In this document: piece by piece, positions 61,012-64,000 of the stretch
Layout: each line of letters starts with the position of its first letter
Position numbering within the stretch: position 1 is the first letter of the stretch
Assembly: GCF_022664535.1 (NCBI RefSeq)
Contig: NZ_JAKUJY010000014.1
Location: forward strand, 1 to 64,000
Length of the DNA: 64,000 nt
Direction of reading: 5' to 3'
Source: Sphingobium trunci
GTDB taxonomy: Bacteria > Pseudomonadota > Alphaproteobacteria > Sphingomonadales > Sphingomonadaceae
The notes under the pieces: model-generated
The model's input: only the letters and a program-made list of their open reading frames with translations
What the model was told of the DNA's origin: nothing
The model's database searches: none
Made by a program: the position numbers and the translations under genes

Positions 61012-61857
61012 TCAGAGCGAAAGATCGGCGTTGATGCGCGCGATGGTCGCGGGCAGGTCCAGTTCGTTTTCGCGATTCTGGCCCAGTTGCAGGTGCCGCC
61101 CGGCGCTGGCCTGGAGCTTGCCCTGCGCCAGCGCCTCGCGGAACGCGTCGTTTTCGGCGGCAAGGGCGGCGAAGAAATGGTCGGCCATGGGCGCCGTCAG
61201 CCTGCCCTGCACGGCGCGGTGCATGGCGATCACATCGCGCGTCCGGGCATTGATCCGGCCCAGCAGATCGTCGAGATAGGCGTCGATCTCATCCTCGCCC
61301 AGCGCGCGGTTGATGATGCCGTAACGCTCCATCTCCTCGCCGCTGAAGTCGCGCGCGCTCAGCAGGATTTCCAGCGCCCGCGCATGGCCCGCCATGATCG
61401 TCGTGCGCGTGGTCCCTCCCCCCGCGGCCAGAAAATATCCGCTCGCCTCCGGGAAGCAGAGGAGCGACCGGCGGGTGGCGAAGCGCATGTCGAAGGCCAG
61501 GATGAACTCGAACCCGCCGCCGCGCACCCGGCCGTCGACCTTGGCGATCGTCACCTGCGGCAGCGCCTGCCAGTTGAGCGCCATCGCCTGCAGCGCGTTG
61601 ATATCGGGATACCGTCCGGCGCTGGACGGGTCGGTCGCCGACTTTTCCAGTTCGCCGATGTCGAAATGGGCGATGAAGAAATCCGGGTCGGCGCTGTCCA
61701 TCACCACCGCCTTGATGTCCGCGCGTTGCATCAGCATGCCGGAGAGCTGGAACAGCTCCTGGATCATCTTGATGGTGATGAGGTTGATCGGCGGATTGTC
61801 GAGCGTGACATGCAGCACGCCGCCATCCTCGCGCAGCTTCAGGGTTTCAAAGTTCAT
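61012..61857 (-). CDS. Enoyl-CoA hydratase/isomerase
   Basis: Crotonase-fold enzyme of 281 residues from ATG 61857 (MNFETLKLREDGGVLHVTLDNPPIN). Both positions equivalent to rat ECH Glu144 and Glu164 appear kept: CFPEASGYFLAAGGGTT and GHARALEILLSAR. The oxyanion region is KVDGRVRGGGFEFILAFDM. It has an extended C-terminal tail compared with typical members. Operon partner of the ligase. Confidence 0.87.
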   Translation of the reverse strand: MNFETLKLREDGGVLHVTLDNPPINLITIKMIQELFQLSGMLMQRADIKAVVMDSADPDFFIAHFDIGELEKSATDPSSAGRYPDINALQAMALNWQALPQVTIAKVDGRVRGGGFEFILAFDMRFATRRSLLCFPEASGYFLAAGGGTTRTTIMAGHARALEILLSARDFSGEEMERYGIINRALGEDEIDAYLDDLLGRINARTRDVIAMHRAVQGRLTAPMADHFFAALAAENDAFREALAQGKLQASAGRHLQLGQNRENELDLPATIARINADLSL

Positions 61858-61889
61858 GACACTCTCTCCTCTCGGACCTCTCGCCGGTT

Positions 61890-63005
61890 TCAGACCAGCC
61901 GCTCGACCTTGATCCCCGCATAGCCGTAGCTTTGCAGCATCCCCATCAGGTCGCGGTGGCCGAACACCTCGCTGGGGCTGCGGAATCCGGTGAGCGCAGG
62001 CGTTTCCACCGACAGGCGCCGCGCGGCATAGGCCTGCAGCAGGCCCGTGGTGAAATAGCCGCCGGTCGAAACCATCGTCGTCTTCACGATCACATTGTTG
62101 CCGGTGCCGAGGCATGTGTCGTAGGCCCGATGCACCTGCCGCCGCTCGCGCGGCGGGGTGTCCGGCGTGATCGCCACCGCCATGCTGTCGAGCAGCGGAT
62201 AGAGATGATCGTCGGGGATCCACTGCAACGACACCTTGTAGGCGCGCTCCAGTTCCAGCTCCTTCTTGTAGAGTTGCTGGTTCCACATCGCGACCGACAT
62301 CTTGCAGTTGCGCACGCGGCCATCGCGGGCGAACCAGATGGGGTTGGACGTGCCGCCCCAATTGGACGCCTTGAGCACCCGGTTCGACGGCGTCACGATG
62401 TCGCAGGTGTCGATGCCGGGATAGCGGACCAGTTCATTGTCCTGGAGATAATAGGCCGAATAGCGCACCGCATCGAGGATGGTCTGGGCCGATGCGACGG
62501 TCGGCACCGCCTGCGCCACCTCCGTCATGTCCAGACTGTCGACGCCCGGCGTTTCCAGGCAATAGCGCGCGCCGATTTCCGACACGCCATACATGCAGGC
62601 GGTCGACGGGATCAGCGCCAGCCCGGCCTTCGCGAACGCCCGGCCATAATGGTCGCGCAGCCATATCATCCAGTGCTGCTCGCCGGTCGTGTCGACATAA
62701 TGGATGCCCGCCTGCAGCGCGGCCTCCACCACCGGCGGGCCGAAGCGCATGAACGGCCCCACCGTGTTGCACACCACCTTGCGGCCCGCGAACAGCCGGG
62801 TCAGGGCCTCGACCGTGTTTTCGACCTCGCAGATTTCATAGCGGGCATTCTCGATCCCCGGCACGATCCGGCATGCCGCCTCGATCTTCTCGCGGTTGCG
62901 CCCGGCGGCCACGAACGGCACGTCCAGGTCGCGCAGATGCTCCATGACCAGGCGGCCCGTATAGCCGCTGGCGCCATAGACCACGACGGGAAATTCAGCA
63001 CTCAT
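61890..63005 (-). CDS. Saccharopine-dehydrogenase-like NAD(P)-binding protein, possible trans-acting enoyl reductase type
   Basis: 371-residue protein with a Rossmann start, VVVYGASGYTGRLVMEHLRDL, characteristic of the saccharopine-dehydrogenase-like/trans-acting enoyl reductase group. Further segments: CEVENTVEALTRLFAGRKVVCNTVGPFMRFGPPVVEAALQAGIHYVDTTGEQHW. The C-terminal half is specific to this branch and unlike lysine enzymes. In a CoA-thioester operon a reductase or dehydrogenase role on a lipid or steroid intermediate is more likely than lysine metabolism. ATG 63005 follows the ACAD stop by 35 bp. Confidence 0.8.
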   Translation of the reverse strand: MSAEFPVVVYGASGYTGRLVMEHLRDLDVPFVAAGRNREKIEAACRIVPGIENARYEICEVENTVEALTRLFAGRKVVCNTVGPFMRFGPPVVEAALQAGIHYVDTTGEQHWMIWLRDHYGRAFAKAGLALIPSTACMYGVSEIGARYCLETPGVDSLDMTEVAQAVPTVASAQTILDAVRYSAYYLQDNELVRYPGIDTCDIVTPSNRVLKASNWGGTSNPIWFARDGRVRNCKMSVAMWNQQLYKKELELERAYKVSLQWIPDDHLYPLLDSMAVAITPDTPPRERRQVHRAYDTCLGTGNNVIVKTTMVSTGGYFTTGLLQAYAARRLSVETPALTGFRSPSEVFGHRDLMGMLQSYGYAGIKVERLV

Positions 63006-63040
63006 CCGACAATCCTCTCCATAAAGCGCCGATGGTCCGG

Positions 63041-64000
63041 TCAGGGCTGGCCCCAGCCTTCCAGACGGTTGAGCCGGGTCATCAGGAACCCGAAATGCAT
63101 CAGCAGCAGGTTGTTCTCGCCATCCTCGATCTGCATCGCGCGCGCGTCGCGCAGCAGCTTTTCGATCGGATATTCCTGGGTCAGGCCGACCCCCCCGAAC
63201 AGTTGCAGGGCCTCGTTCACGACCGCGAACATCTCGCTGTTGCAGAAGGCCTTGCCCGCCGCGGTGAAATAGGGGTGGGGGCGCGGCGAGCATTTGGTAT
63301 ATTCGGCGACGTGGCGCGCCATGGCCTTGATCGCCTCGACCTTCGCGCCCATCGTCCCCAGCCGGTACTGGGTCAGTTGCAGGTCGGCGAGTAGCGCGCC
63401 GCCCTGTCTGCGCTCGTTCGCATAGGCCAGCGCCAGCTCGAACGCGGCACGCGCCAGCCCGGTGGCGACGTGGCTCATCGCCGTCCCCGCCTGCGCCCAG
63501 GCGCCCGCATGCTTGATCGCATAATCGTCGCGGGTCGCGACCGCCCAGCGGCGCGGCACCTTCACATTGTCGAAGAATATCTCGCCCTGCGGCAGAGCCC
63601 GCTTGCCCAGCTTGGCGAGCGGCCTGCCCTTCGAAATGCCGGGCAGGTCCAGCGGCACGACGATGTTGCAGCCATGGGCGTTGCCCCGATCGTCATGGAA
63701 GCCCTCGCCATAGTCGGCCGCGATGTCGAGCAGCGCCACCTGCGCCACATAACCGTTCGAAACCCAGGCCGACGACTGGCCGTGGATGACGATCTCGTCC
63801 GCGCCGAAACGGGCGACCAGATTGCCCACATTGCCCTTCGCGCCGGGAAAGCGCTCCTCCCCATAGAGCAGCAGTCCATCCGATCCGCGATCCGGCTGGG
63901 TGGCGGCCCAGCAGCCGATCCTGCCCTCGCACATCTGGATCAGTTCGGGATCGCCGCTGCCCAGCGCCGCGCGGATCGGCATCTCGCCCGCGCCCGCCGA
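63041..64000 (-). CDS. Acyl-CoA dehydrogenase, N-terminus cut by window edge
   Basis: The visible 319 residues run to the right edge without a start; the in-frame ATG at 63982 is internal because the reading continues to base 64000. ACAD features: FGADEIVIHGQSSAWVSNGYVA, the GCNIVVPLDLPGISKGRPLAKLGKRALPQGEIFFDNVKVPRRW region, and EALQLFGGVGLTQEYPIEKLLRDARAMQIEDGENNLLL near the end. First visible gene of the eight-gene operon that runs left to 55042. Confidence 0.88.
   Translation of the reverse strand, partial: SAGAGEMPIRAALGSGDPELIQMCEGRIGCWAATQPDRGSDGLLLYGEERFPGAKGNVGNLVARFGADEIVIHGQSSAWVSNGYVAQVALLDIAADYGEGFHDDRGNAHGCNIVVPLDLPGISKGRPLAKLGKRALPQGEIFFDNVKVPRRWAVATRDDYAIKHAGAWAQAGTAMSHVATGLARAAFELALAYANERRQGGALLADLQLTQYRLGTMGAKVEAIKAMARHVAEYTKCSPRPHPYFTAAGKAFCNSEMFAVVNEALQLFGGVGLTQEYPIEKLLRDARAMQIEDGENNLLLMHFGFLMTRLNRLEGWGQP

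Noticed and set aside
59374-61923. Plus-strand open frame of 849 codons
   Set aside because: Antisense to the acyl-CoA ligase and hydratase genes, which have full catalytic motifs; composition is that of a GC-rich shadow.
1-64000. tRNA, rRNA, CRISPR arrays, insertion sequences, prophage
   Set aside because: I saw no transposase, integrase, repeated spacer units or tRNA-like cloverleaf in the intergenic regions.

Overview
The window is GC-rich, densely coded DNA that looks like an alphaproteobacterium of the order Sphingomonadales (Sphingobium, Novosphingobium or a relative). This is an inference from content: two TonB-dependent receptors with I/E-IVVTA TonB boxes, a LacI/SLC45-type sugar module, many acyl-CoA dehydrogenases (ACADs) and short-chain dehydrogenases (SDRs), and few promoters serving long overlapping operons. 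I saw no rRNA, tRNA, CRISPR array, transposase or prophage gene. The long plus-strand reading frames opposite the minus-strand genes are GC-driven shadows.

Layout. 1-1.4 kb: end-truncated sulfotransferase and a TetR regulator, with a TetR-type palindrome between them. 1.5-5.7 kb: carbohydrate module (secreted GH16 hydrolase, SLC45-like sugar transporter, LacI regulator). 5.8-16.0 kb: cellulose synthesis operon, in transcription order a BcsP/BcsR-like gene, bcsQ, bcsAB (fused), bcsC, bcsD, bcsZ, all overlapping or nearly so. 16.4-36.9 kb: a CoA-dependent catabolic region. It holds an ACAD/ligase/dienelactone-hydrolase/SDR operon with a one-chain double ACAD, a TonB receptor divergent from a cytochrome P450, a second operon with a split ACAD pair, enoyl-CoA hydratase and a DECR-like SDR, a divergent thiolase, and a third operon with a double-hotdog (MaoC-like) protein, an alpha/beta hydrolase, an SDR and an unrecognised protein. 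A LysR gene follows. The substrate is unknown; the gene types suit activation and beta-oxidation of a bulky cyclic acid, such as a terpenoid or steroid side chain.

37.1-44.8 kb: an indole-3-acetic acid (IAA) catabolic operon in the order iacH-A-B-I-C-D-E-G plus a 2-keto-4-pentenoate-hydratase-like gene, with a divergent MarR regulator (iacR). iacF is absent from its usual place. 44.9-54.9 kb: a second TonB receptor, a penicillin-acylase-family (S45) enzyme, a spinster-like MFS transporter, a Tat-exported TIM-barrel protein and a secreted GH3 glycosidase. A 20-bp palindrome of the form TTAnTTGA-N4-TCAnnTAA lies in the iacH/iacR intergenic region, before the acylase operon and before the GH3 gene. 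From this I infer one regulon that imports auxin conjugates, splits amide and glycosyl conjugates in the periplasm, and feeds free IAA to the Iac pathway. This is the most interesting system in the window.

55.0-64.0 kb: an operon of at least eight genes for another CoA-thioester pathway (two ACADs, two SDRs, a zinc-free MDR reductase, an acyl-CoA ligase, an enoyl-CoA hydratase, a saccharopine-dehydrogenase-like reductase). It runs off the right edge.
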